A stretch of DNA of 16,606 nt from assembly GCA_964570785.1 (NCBI GenBank), contig CAZMZG010000039.1, positions 1-16,606 on the forward strand. The letters are read 5' to 3'. Positions 6,613 through 13,377 of the stretch are shown here, piece after piece; the first letter of the stretch is position 1, and every line of letters begins with the position of its first letter. Made by a program: the position numbers and the translations under genes. The stretch is from Thermatribacter sp964570785 (GTDB lineage Bacteria > Atribacterota > Atribacteria > Atribacterales > Thermatribacteraceae). The notes beneath the pieces were generated by a model. The model did no database searches. It was not told the origin of the DNA and saw only the letters and a program-made list of their open reading frames with translations.

Positions 6613-8328
6613 ATGTCGAAAAAGGTAGTCATTATAGGTGGTGTGGCGGCTGGTCCTAAGGTTGCTGCAAAATTGAAAAGGTTGGACCCGGAAGCCGAAG
6701 TAGTGATTCTGGAAAAAGGGAAGTTTCTCTCTTATGCAGGCTGCGGGCTTCCCTATTATATCGGTGGTGATATCAAAGAGCAGAAAGAGTTAATGGAAAC
6801 TCCAATTGGGGTGATGCGAGATCCTGAGTATTTCGAAAAGATGAAAGGTGTTAAGGTTTACAATCGCACTGAAGCTTTACGTATAGACCGCAAGAAGAAA
6901 AAAGTAGAAGCCCGTCGTATAGACACCGGGGAAGTATTTTCTCTTGCTTATGATTACCTGGTTCTGGCTACTGGTGCCGAGGTGGCAATTCCTCCCATTA
7001 GGGCTGTGGATCTGGAGAACCCGGATACCGAGCTGAGACTCTTGGATCTCGGCCATGTTTACACTCTGCATGGCATTGAGGATGCCGAGGCGATCCGCTG
7101 GACCATTCGGGAAAGGCTGGCCAAAAAAGCAGTGATCATAGGTGGTGGGCTGATTGGAATGGAAATGACTGAAAGCCTGGTAAAAAGCGGGCTGGAAGTT
7201 ACCATAGTCGAAGTTCTTCCCGAGATATTGCCCATTCTGGATGAGGATATGGGTATTCTGGTGCGCCGCTATTGCCAGGAGAGGGGCGTTACTGTAAAAG
7301 TGGGAGAGCGAGTGGAGAGAGTAGAGGGAAGAGGTGGAACAGTAAAGAAAGTGGTTACCGATAGAGGTTCCTATGAGGCTGATTTGGTCATCCTGGCCAC
7401 AGGCTTTCGGCCCAACGTGGGTTTAGCTCGCAAGGCGGGTCTTGAAATTGGCCCCAATGGTGGAATAAAGGTGGATATGTTTATGCGCACCAGCGATCCT
7501 TTTATTTTTGCCTGTGGAGATTGCGTGGAGGTTGAGAACCTGGTTTGTGGGAAGAGCACTTACATGCCCATGGGCTCCCTTGCTAACAAGCAGGGAAGAG
7601 TAGTGGCAATCAACATAGCCGGGGGTTCGGAAGCTTTCCGAGGAGCTGTCAACTCGGTAATCTTTAAGCTCTTTGATTACACCATTGCCCGCTGTGGCCT
7701 TGGGGTGCGTCAGGCAAAAGAAATGGGGTATGAGGTTGAATATGCACTGGTTCCAGCTCCAGATCGAGCGCATTATTTCCCGGGTGCAAAAAGGGTAATC
7801 ACCAAATTGGTCGTTGACAAACAGAGTGGCAGGCTGCTTGGTGGACAATTCCTGGGAAAAGGAGAGGTTACCAAAAGCATTTATGCGGTGGCTACGGCCC
7901 TGCATTATGGAGCAACGATTGAAGAGATTTCCAACCTCGACGTTCCTTACGCTCCTCCCTATGCTTCGGCAATTGACAATATTTGTGTAGCAGCTAACGT
8001 GGTTCGCAATAAACTTGAGGGAAAGATGGTGGGCATTTCACCTCTTGAAGTGGAGCGCAAGAGAAAACGCGGTGAAGATTTTTTGCTTTTGGATGTGCGA
8101 ACTCCGGCGGAGTATCAGAAAGTTCATATTCCGGGCAGTACTCTGATTCCCCTGGGCACGCTGCGTAGTAAGCTTAGTACTTTGCCTCGGAACAAGGAAA
8201 TAATCGTTTTTTGTGCGGTGAGTTTGAGGGGTTATGAAGCTTCTCTGATCCTCAAGTCGGCTGGTTTCGAGAATGTGAAAGTTATGGATGGCGGCTTGGC
8301 TTGCTGGCCTTACGAGGTGGAGACCTGA
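6613..8328 (+). CDS. CoA-disulfide reductase/rhodanese fusion (FAD-dependent)
   Basis: A 571-residue flavoprotein. An N-terminal FAD-binding GGVAAG at 9-14 is followed by YAGCGLPYYIGG, whose Cys44 is the single redox cysteine of the CoA-disulfide reductase family, and an NAD(P)-binding VIIGGGLIG at 174-182. DPFIFACGDCVEV near 295-308 is the second FAD contact. From about residue 475 a rhodanese domain follows (LLLDVRTPAEYQKVHIPGS), with loop CAVSLRGYEA, catalytic Cys534. Known fusions of this type reduce CoA disulfide or CoA/protein persulfides with NAD(P)H, so a role in sulfur or low-molecular-weight thiol metabolism is likely. ATG 6613 is preferred over GTG 6604 because GGAG at 6601-6604 is eight bases upstream of it. 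Confidence 0.92.
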   Translation: MSKKVVIIGGVAAGPKVAAKLKRLDPEAEVVILEKGKFLSYAGCGLPYYIGGDIKEQKELMETPIGVMRDPEYFEKMKGVKVYNRTEALRIDRKKKKVEARRIDTGEVFSLAYDYLVLATGAEVAIPPIRAVDLENPDTELRLLDLGHVYTLHGIEDAEAIRWTIRERLAKKAVIIGGGLIGMEMTESLVKSGLEVTIVEVLPEILPILDEDMGILVRRYCQERGVTVKVGERVERVEGRGGTVKKVVTDRGSYEADLVILATGFRPNVGLARKAGLEIGPNGGIKVDMFMRTSDPFIFACGDCVEVENLVCGKSTYMPMGSLANKQGRVVAINIAGGSEAFRGAVNSVIFKLFDYTIARCGLGVRQAKEMGYEVEYALVPAPDRAHYFPGAKRVITKLVVDKQSGRLLGGQFLGKGEVTKSIYAVATALHYGATIEEISNLDVPYAPPYASAIDNICVAANVVRNKLEGKMVGISPLEVERKRKRGEDFLLLDVRTPAEYQKVHIPGSTLIPLGTLRSKLSTLPRNKEIIVFCAVSLRGYEASLILKSAGFENVKVMDGGLACWPYEVET

Positions 8329-8350
8329 AGCTCAAGGGTATGGTAGAGGT

Positions 8351-8947
8351 ATGAAACGGTTTATCCGGGGCAGGGTGCTCAACGTGCTGGTTGTGATGCT
8401 TTTTCTGGTGGTTACCTCTTTAGTGCTGGTCTTTCTGTTGCGTTCTGGTGGAGGATCGGGGAACGAATCGGAGGAAGAAGCTGAAACCGAGAGGACTGAA
8501 GAGGTGGCGGAGTTTGGAATCAAACTCAAGGGGATGGTGGTTAGGGGCTGGGATGGTGATTTGCTCAAGTGGTTACTAGAAGCACCTCAGGCCCAGCTTG
8601 ACAAGAGCATAACCCGGATGCATTGTGAGGGAGGAGTTCTGGTTTCGGTATTTAATGACGAGGGTAATTTGCGGAGCAAGATTAGTGCTGGCGAGGCGGA
8701 ACTGGATTTAGTAGGAGATGTTTTCAGTTTCAAAGACAAAGTGGAAGCCGAATCTGCTTCCGGGGATCGTCTTTTTAGTGAAGAACTGACCTATTACCCG
8801 GAGGAGGAGAAAGTGGTCTCTCAGTCCCTGGTCAAGGTGTTTTTTGACCACAATTCTATTGAGAGCAAAGGATTGGTGAGTGATATCGATTTTGAGCGCC
8901 CGGAATTCCTGGAGGTCGTTTCCGGGCGCTTTCGGATTGGTAATTAA
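8351..8947 (+). CDS. lptC: LPS export ABC transporter periplasmic protein LptC
   Basis: A 198-residue protein with a basic start (MKRFIRGRV), one membrane anchor at about residues 9-31, an acidic linker (NESEEEAETERTEEV) and a C-terminal beta-jellyroll domain (from ~75) with the LptC/OstA-like pattern: ISAGEAELDLVGDVFSFKDKVEAES followed by SIESKGLVSDIDF. LptC sits in the inner membrane with LptBFG and passes lipopolysaccharide to LptA, which implies an outer membrane. Ribosome binding is weak (AAGGGT about 12 bases upstream). It starts 22 bases after the CoA-disulfide reductase and is the last plus-strand gene of the run. Its stop overlaps the converging aldo/keto reductase gene by four bases. 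Confidence 0.82.
   Translation: MKRFIRGRVLNVLVVMLFLVVTSLVLVFLLRSGGGSGNESEEEAETERTEEVAEFGIKLKGMVVRGWDGDLLKWLLEAPQAQLDKSITRMHCEGGVLVSVFNDEGNLRSKISAGEAELDLVGDVFSFKDKVEAESASGDRLFSEELTYYPEEEKVVSQSLVKVFFDHNSIESKGLVSDIDFERPEFLEVVSGRFRIGN
8895..8930. terminator. Candidate shared hairpin between converging lptC and aldo/keto reductase genes
   Basis: AGCGCCCGGAA (8895-8905) and TTCCGGGCGCT (8920-8930) form a perfect 11-bp stem with a 14-base loop, lying within the last codons of lptC. It is G+C-rich and followed by only TTTC on the plus strand and CTCAAAA on the minus strand, so it lacks a proper U-tract. It may act as a weak terminator or 3'-end stabiliser for either or both converging transcripts. 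Confidence 0.4.
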
Positions 8948-10089
8948 TCCTTCCTTTCAAAAAATTGCTCCACCTTTTTAAGCCAATCTCTTATAGGTAT
9001 TTGCTGGGGACATTTTTCCTCGCAAACGCCGCATTCAATGCAGTTGCCTGGTCGCTCTTCTTCCTTAAGAAACCCAAAATAGGTTTTTTTCGCCTGTTCT
9101 CTTTTGTCCTCAAACTGAAAGACCTGGTTGTAAAGGCCAAAGAGAAAGGGGATGTTCACTCCCTGGGGACAGGGTACGCAGTAATGACAGGTGGTGCAGG
9201 GGATTGGTGCTTCCTTTTTGAGAATCGCTCTTGCCTCTTCTATGGCCTCCAGTTCTTCCTGAGTAAGTATGCCTGGATGAGCATTTCGGGCGATTTCAAT
9301 ATTTTCTTTGACCTGTTCCATAGTACTCATGCCGCTTAGGACTGTAGTTACCTCTCTTTGGTTCCACAGCCAAAGCAGAGCCCAGGCGGCAGGGCTGCGG
9401 TGAGGATTCACCTTTTGGAAACGCTCCAGGGCGAAATTGGAGAGCTTAACCAGGTTACCTCCTTTCAAGGGTTCCATGATCACTACTGCCAGCCCTCGGG
9501 AATGAGCGTAAAGCAGACCTTCCCTTCCTGCCTGGAAGTCCGCATCCAGATAGTTGTACTGAATCTGGCAGAATACCCAGGGGTAGGCATCAACTATCTT
9601 TTTAAAGGTTGGAAGGTCATCGTGAAAAGAAAAACCGAGATGGAGAATATCTCCTTTCTCCATTGCTTTCTCGGCCCAGTCCAGAACCCGATATTTAAGG
9701 ACAGTTTCCCAGCGATTTTTGTCAAGAGCGTGAATCAGGTAGAAATCAATGTGGTCAGTATTGAGCTTTCTGAGCTGTTCAGCGAGGTATTTGTCTGGAT
9801 CTCTTTCGGATTGGACTATCCAGATAGGCAGCTTGGTGGCAATTTTAGTTTTTTCGCGATAACCTTCCTGAAGAGCTTTGCCCACTACTATTTCGCTGTT
9901 TCCCTTGTGATAAGGGTAGGCAGTATCCACGTAGTTGACTCCCTGGTCGATGGCATAGCGGATCATGGCAATTGCTTCTTTTTCGTCAATTGATGATTCA
10001 TCGTTTTTATCAAGAAGGGGAAGTCGCATAGCTCCAAAACCAAGTATGGATGCTTCAAAATCAAGCTTCCCGAATTTACGATATTGCAT
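8944..10089 (-). CDS. Aldo/keto reductase with C-terminal [4Fe-4S] ferredoxin-like domain
   Basis: A 381-residue oxidoreductase. The AKR barrel (residues 1-~290) shows the catalytic tetrad: Asp55 in NYVDTAYPY, Tyr60, Lys86 in ATKL, and His120 in FYLIHAL. A distal substrate/cofactor region includes IMEPLKGGNL. The C-terminus has eight cysteines: C298-x2-C-x2-C-x2-C307 followed by Pro, and C350-x2-C-x2-C-x3-C360 followed by Pro. That is enough for one or two iron-sulfur clusters and is typical of AKR proteins from anaerobes that probably couple carbonyl reduction to electron transfer. The physiological substrate is unknown. AAAGGAGGG (10096-10104, minus strand) lies six bases before the ATG. 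It overlaps the upstream G6PDH-like gene by 14 bases, indicating translational coupling. Confidence 0.9.
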   Translation of the reverse strand: MQYRKFGKLDFEASILGFGAMRLPLLDKNDESSIDEKEAIAMIRYAIDQGVNYVDTAYPYHKGNSEIVVGKALQEGYREKTKIATKLPIWIVQSERDPDKYLAEQLRKLNTDHIDFYLIHALDKNRWETVLKYRVLDWAEKAMEKGDILHLGFSFHDDLPTFKKIVDAYPWVFCQIQYNYLDADFQAGREGLLYAHSRGLAVVIMEPLKGGNLVKLSNFALERFQKVNPHRSPAAWALLWLWNQREVTTVLSGMSTMEQVKENIEIARNAHPGILTQEELEAIEEARAILKKEAPIPCTTCHYCVPCPQGVNIPFLFGLYNQVFQFEDKREQAKKTYFGFLKEEERPGNCIECGVCEEKCPQQIPIRDWLKKVEQFFERKD

Positions 10090-10444
10090 TTTCCGCCCTC
10101 CTTTCAGTAAACAGACTTTCTGCAGTCAACGTGTGGTCTGGATAAAAGAAAAGAGAGTGCTGGTTTAGTTTGATAAAAGTCAAATTGTCTTCGATGTCAC
10201 CCCGGATATAATGAAATTTTTTCCACAGCCCCCTTAAAGAATCTCCTGAAGAAATGGGGAGTTCTTTTTCACGGAGAGATTGTAGTAAGAATCGCTGGTA
10301 TTCATCCTGTTTTGCAAAGCGCCTTCCCGGGGTTATGATTTGAACGTTCCGAAGATCGGCTTTAGCATACATGGCGAAAAGAGCAGGAAATATCTTGTTT
10401 ACGAACAAATTTCCTGTTCCTCCAAAAAAGATGAGGGTTTTCAT
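10076..10444 (-). CDS. Truncated glucose-6-phosphate dehydrogenase-like N-terminal domain
   Basis: A 122-residue protein matching only the NADP-binding N-terminus of glucose-6-phosphate dehydrogenase (normally ~480-500 residues). LIFFGGTGNLFVNKIFPALFAMY parallels the family's IFGATGDL..RKL.PALY, and FHYIRGDIED parallels the F.Y..GD segment. The family's GDL Asp is Asn here, the substrate-binding and dimer domains are absent, and the rest of the enzyme is not encoded downstream, where the aldo/keto reductase begins. It nevertheless has a good ribosome binding site (GGAGG, 10451-10455) and starts immediately after the preceding stop codon. It may be a relic kept for translational coupling, or a small protein with a new role. 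G6PDH activity is very unlikely. Confidence 0.55.
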   Translation of the reverse strand: MKTLIFFGGTGNLFVNKIFPALFAMYAKADLRNVQIITPGRRFAKQDEYQRFLLQSLREKELPISSGDSLRGLWKKFHYIRGDIEDNLTFIKLNQHSLFFYPDHTLTAESLFTERRAENAIS

Positions 10445-11848
10445 TTAAAACCTCCAGAGAACCGCTCTTGCCGGTGCCCCGTCGCACCCCTTGATGTTAA
10501 GCGGGAAAGCGGATAAGAAATACATTCCACATTCTACCTTACTTAGGTTAAGTCCTTCAATGATCAGGATACCTTTGGAAAGCAAAATTTTGTGAGTAGG
10601 ATGGCCAGGCTGGTTGCGCTCGATTCCCAGAGAATCAATTCCCACTCCCTTGATTTCCTTTTCCGCCAGGAATTGGGCTCCCTCCTGGGTCAGGTAAACG
10701 TAATTTTCGCGCGAGAGATCCTGAAATGAATTGTCGGTCTTGATGAGCAGGAAATGATCTTTAAGGATACAAGATCGCCAGGGAAACAGCTCTTCCTTAC
10801 CAATTACCTCTTTTCCTCTTATTTCGATTAGCAAAGCAGGACCGAAAAAATTTCGCAGGGGAATCTGGTCGATGCTTTTTCCTTCTTTGAGCATGTGTAG
10901 GGGAGCATCAATATGGGTTCCAGTATGACTTTCCAGGGCGATCCGGGTTTCGTTGGCACCTTCTTCTATACTGCGAACCCTTTCGATGATTGCTTTTTTG
11001 TTGGGTTGCCCTTTGTAAGAAGGCATGTGGGGCTCGATGGGTAAAGAAATATCAATTATTTCCAAGACTGTTCCCTCCTTCACTTTGCGTAAATCATCTT
11101 TAACAGTTATGCCACCGTCTATCACCAGGTTGACTCCGGTGATGAAGGAAGCTTCCTCTGAGGAAAGAAACAGACAGGCGTAGGCTATATCTTCGGGTTT
11201 GCTCACTCTGCCTGCGGGATGTTGCAGGTGGTTTATATCTCGCAGTACTGGTTCTTTCCTGATACTCCGCTTTTTCCAATTGGAGGTTTCAATCCATCCC
11301 GGAGAAATGGCATTTACCCGAATTCTCCGTGGGGCAAGTGAAATAGCCAGGGCATGGGTTAGGGAAAGTATCCCGCCTTTTGAAGCAGAGTGAGCTTCGG
11401 TGCTGGGCTCTGACATGAGCGCCCTTGTGGAAGCAATGTTGATGATACTTACTCCCCGGGGCATCAGGGGGAGAAGATAGCGGGTTAAAAGATAGACGCT
11501 TTGCAGGTTGGTGGTAATTACTCGATTCCACTCTTCAATACCCAGTTCTCCGAGTGATTTCACTACGTTTATTCCTGCATCGTTGATTACAATATCGACC
11601 TGATTCCACGCTTCAGCAAGTCGTTTTGCGTTTTCTCCAGTTTCTGTTTCACTGGTCACATCACAGAGAAGAGGTAAGAAATTGGGGGCAAGTTCTGAGC
11701 ATTCTTCTTGCAGGTCCTCGAGCGCTTCTCGATCTATGTCCCATGGAGAGGCCAGAGCTCCCTGTTCGGCAAATATCTTGCTTATCGCTCGACCAATGCC
11801 CTGGGCTTCTCCGCTGACTACCACTTTCTTGCCTGCAGGAGAAAACAC
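10445..11848 (-). CDS. SDR-cyclase fusion: degenerate short-chain dehydrogenase joined to a KynB-like cyclase/hydrolase
   Basis: A 467-residue open frame joining two complete domains. Residues 1-~250 are a classical SDR, but several key positions are off: VVSGEAQGIG for the usual TGxxxGIG, INDAG (D90) for NNAG, and His153 in EAHSASK where the catalytic Tyr of YxxxK belongs. Asn114, Ser140 and Lys157 remain. Residues ~262-467 are a cyclase-family (PF04199) metal-dependent hydrolase with the SHTGTHIDAPLHML metal-binding motif, related to kynurenine formamidase. An 11-13 residue linker (DDLRKVKEGTV) joins them. It contains a perfect ribosome binding site before TTG at 11065, so a separate 206-residue cyclase can also be made. 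The start is GTG 11848, served by GGAGG at 11856-11860. Confidence 0.8.
   Translation of the reverse strand: MFSPAGKKVVVSGEAQGIGRAISKIFAEQGALASPWDIDREALEDLQEECSELAPNFLPLLCDVTSETETGENAKRLAEAWNQVDIVINDAGINVVKSLGELGIEEWNRVITTNLQSVYLLTRYLLPLMPRGVSIINIASTRALMSEPSTEAHSASKGGILSLTHALAISLAPRRIRVNAISPGWIETSNWKKRSIRKEPVLRDINHLQHPAGRVSKPEDIAYACLFLSSEEASFITGVNLVIDGGITVKDDLRKVKEGTVLEIIDISLPIEPHMPSYKGQPNKKAIIERVRSIEEGANETRIALESHTGTHIDAPLHMLKEGKSIDQIPLRNFFGPALLIEIRGKEVIGKEELFPWRSCILKDHFLLIKTDNSFQDLSRENYVYLTQEGAQFLAEKEIKGVGIDSLGIERNQPGHPTHKILLSKGILIIEGLNLSKVECGMYFLSAFPLNIKGCDGAPARAVLWRF
11063..11080 (-). promoter_or_regulatory. Internal ribosome binding site and TTG start for the cyclase domain
   Basis: On the minus strand AAGGAGGG (11073-11080) is seven bases upstream of an in-frame TTG (11063-11065), directly before LEIIDISLPIEPHMPSY, the normal N-terminus of cyclase-family proteins. 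The product would be 206 residues, the usual length for a stand-alone cyclase. The site lies inside the linker of the SDR-cyclase frame. This suggests the two were once separate genes and that the cyclase is still initiated independently. Confidence 0.65.
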
Positions 11849-11892
11849 GTTTTAGCCTCCGTTTCTTACAAGGTTAGTTGGTTTACAATTAA

Positions 11893-11921
11893 AGTATAGC
11901 GGAGTTAACGCAAATGGCCAA
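11893..11921 (-). promoter_or_regulatory. Candidate promoter for the minus-strand SDR-cyclase operon
   Basis: On the minus strand TTGGCC (11921-11916) and TATACT (11898-11893) are separated by 17 bases, matching the sigma-70 layout with 4/6 and 5/6 bases. Transcription would start near 11886, giving a leader of about 38 bases. The -35 box lies within the first codons of the divergent DUF123 gene. Confidence 0.45.
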
Positions 11922-12447
11922 ATTCAGTTTTCCCTGCAGCTATCTTTTGCTGGTCAGGTTCAATGAGGATGCACAAATAAGGGTTGGGGCGCTGGGTAAA
12001 GTTTCTTTGCCAGAGGGATGGTACATTTATGCGGGCAGGGCCAGAAAAGGCATTTATCAGCGGCTCAGAAGACATCTTGGAAGGAAGAAAAAATGTTTCT
12101 GGCACATTGATTATCTGCTTGAGGTAGGGGAAGTCCGGGGAATTGCGGTGTTTAAAGGCGAAATTGAATGTGAGCTGGTTCAGACTCTTTGCAAAGCTGG
12201 TGTTTGTTCGCTTCTTAAGCCGGGTTTGGGTTCTTCTGATTGCCGGTGCAAGGCACATTTTTTAAAGATTGAAGAGCAAATTGTTTTTTCCTGGTCCGAT
12301 ATAGGAAATTTTCTGAGGAGGAAAGGCTTACCAGTAGAGAAAGTGATTATTTGTTTTTCGGAGAATGGTCCTCTAAAGGGGTTTGAAATAGAAGCTCTTG
12401 CATCATCTGGGCATTGCGTACCGCATGGTCCCGGAAACAGTTGTTAA
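11914..12447 (+). CDS. GIY-YIG/DUF123 family protein (nuclease-like)
   Basis: A 177-residue protein. Residues 5-118 match the DUF123 branch of the GIY-YIG superfamily: SYLLLVRF, GWYIYAGRARKGIYQRLRRHL (residues 35-55, bearing the Tyr/Gly and Arg residues of the GIY-YIG core), FWHIDYLL, ECELVQTL with the conserved Glu (85-92), and GSSDCRCKAHFLKI (106-119), a signature of the family. Its role is unproven; GIY-YIG proteins cut or bind DNA. About 40 residues after ~135 (LRRKGLPVEKV to the end) look unlike the family, and most are read antisense to the DUF72 gene, which overlaps by 101 bases. The C-terminal extension may be dispensable. Start 11914 is served by GGAG at 11901-11904. Confidence 0.8.
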   Translation: MAKFSFPCSYLLLVRFNEDAQIRVGALGKVSLPEGWYIYAGRARKGIYQRLRRHLGRKKKCFWHIDYLLEVGEVRGIAVFKGEIECELVQTLCKAGVCSLLKPGLGSSDCRCKAHFLKIEEQIVFSWSDIGNFLRRKGLPVEKVIICFSENGPLKGFEIEALASSGHCVPHGPGNSC

Positions 12448-13288
12448 ACATTACAAAAATTCTTTCAGGGTTTGAGCTTTTCGATTTTTCCCGAATAACC
12501 CTGCTCCAGGCAGATAATTCTTCTCTGGTATAGAGATAATCAAATTTTTCCCATACAGTGGCGTTTTTCTTTTGCCAGCTGGCCCTGTTTCGTCCGTGGA
12601 AGCGCACCACGATAGTTTGGGAGGTGGCCTCAAGCACTGGAGGTACTGTCCAGGGAAGCTGGGGTTCATCTACCGCTACATAACTCATCTGGTTTTTGCG
12701 CAAGAAGGAGAAGGTATGCAGTGCTTCTTCTTTACTTTTAAGCCAGCTTCGGTTGCGAAATTCTATGGCCAGAGGAAACTGGGAGAACCTCTCACGAAGA
12801 CTCAGGAGGTATTCCAGGTTTTCCCTGCTTTTGGTAAACCAGGGCGGAAACTGGAAGAGAAGGTAACCCAGTTTTTCCGCTTCGAGCATTGGAAAGAGAA
12901 GAGAGGAAAAATAATGTACAATTTCTTTTTGAAGTTCTGGGGAACATTCCTGCCAGAAGACAACATCCTTGTTTTTTAGTTTTTCCGGTAAAGTTTCCTG
13001 TAGGTAAAAGGGTAGTGCTTTCCAGGGTGTCTGGTGGGTGGTAAAAAGAGAAAAAGCTTTGATTCCAAACAAAAAGTCCTGGGGAGTCCGCTCTACCCAG
13101 TTTTGGATATTACGCTGTGAGGGCAAAGCATAAAATATTGAGTCTATTTCTACAGCGTTAAAACAACTTGCGTAGTAGCGCAGACGTTGTTCACTGTTTT
13201 TTGCTTCTTTGGGATAGAAGCCACTCCCAAGAAGTGTTTTATCTGTCCAGGAGCAGGTGCCAATAAAGTAAGCGTTTTTCATGATCAT
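12347..13288 (-). CDS. DUF72 (YecE-like) TIM-barrel protein
   Basis: A 313-residue protein of the DUF72 family: IGTCSWTDKTLLGSGFYP near the N-terminus, NAVEIDSIFYALPS at ~44-57, DFLFGIKAFSLFT, LGYLLFQFPPWF, LAIEFRNRSW and a C-terminal IFVMFNNCFRDHAVRNAQMMQELL. Members have a TIM-barrel fold and unknown biochemical function. The N-terminal MIMKNAYFIGT fits the family start. Two ATGs are possible (13288 or 13282). No ribosome binding site precedes them, and a promoter lies only five bases upstream, so translation is probably leaderless. The tail overlaps the converging DUF123 gene by 101 bases. Confidence 0.85.
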   Translation of the reverse strand: MIMKNAYFIGTCSWTDKTLLGSGFYPKEAKNSEQRLRYYASCFNAVEIDSIFYALPSQRNIQNWVERTPQDFLFGIKAFSLFTTHQTPWKALPFYLQETLPEKLKNKDVVFWQECSPELQKEIVHYFSSLLFPMLEAEKLGYLLFQFPPWFTKSRENLEYLLSLRERFSQFPLAIEFRNRSWLKSKEEALHTFSFLRKNQMSYVAVDEPQLPWTVPPVLEATSQTIVVRFHGRNRASWQKKNATVWEKFDYLYTREELSAWSRVIREKSKSSNPERIFVMFNNCFRDHAVRNAQMMQELLFQTPLEDHSPKNK

Positions 13289-13293
13289 GGTCT

Positions 13294-13322
13294 AATTTAA
13301 AAAGAAAAAGGTTTGATGTCAA
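13294..13322 (-). promoter_or_regulatory. Promoter of the DUF72 gene, placed for a leaderless transcript
   Basis: On the minus strand a perfect -35 TTGACA (13322-13317) is followed, after exactly 17 bases, by TAAATT (13299-13294). Only AGACC separates the -10 box from ATG at 13288, so transcription should begin at or within a base or two of the start codon. No purine-rich ribosome binding site is present between the two. Confidence 0.6.
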
Positions 13323-13377
13323 GAATTACTAATTGAAAGCTGTAGGTTGGGATTTTGCCCAAGCATCGTTCGGAGGG

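Noticed and set aside
6291..6659. 122-residue plus-strand frame overlapping the small membrane protein and the next gene
   Set aside because: It lacks a ribosome binding site and runs into the start of the CoA-disulfide reductase; the 6307 frame has two clear membrane helices and GGAGGAGG.
8934..8950. GGATT/AATCC hairpin at the lptC and aldo/keto reductase junction
   Set aside because: A five-base A/T-rich stem with no U-tract; too weak to call.
9358..9993. 211-residue open frame on the plus strand opposite the aldo/keto reductase
   Set aside because: The minus-strand gene carries the full catalytic tetrad and iron-sulfur motifs; the plus frame has no family features.
11882..11910. Plus-strand promoter for the DUF123 gene (TTTACA, 17 bases, TTAACG)
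   Set aside because: The -35 box is good but the -10 box matches only 2/6; the minus-strand promoter in the same gap is better.
13347..13362. TTGGG/CCCAA hairpin after the EamA gene as a terminator
   Set aside because: Only five base pairs and no T-run on either side.
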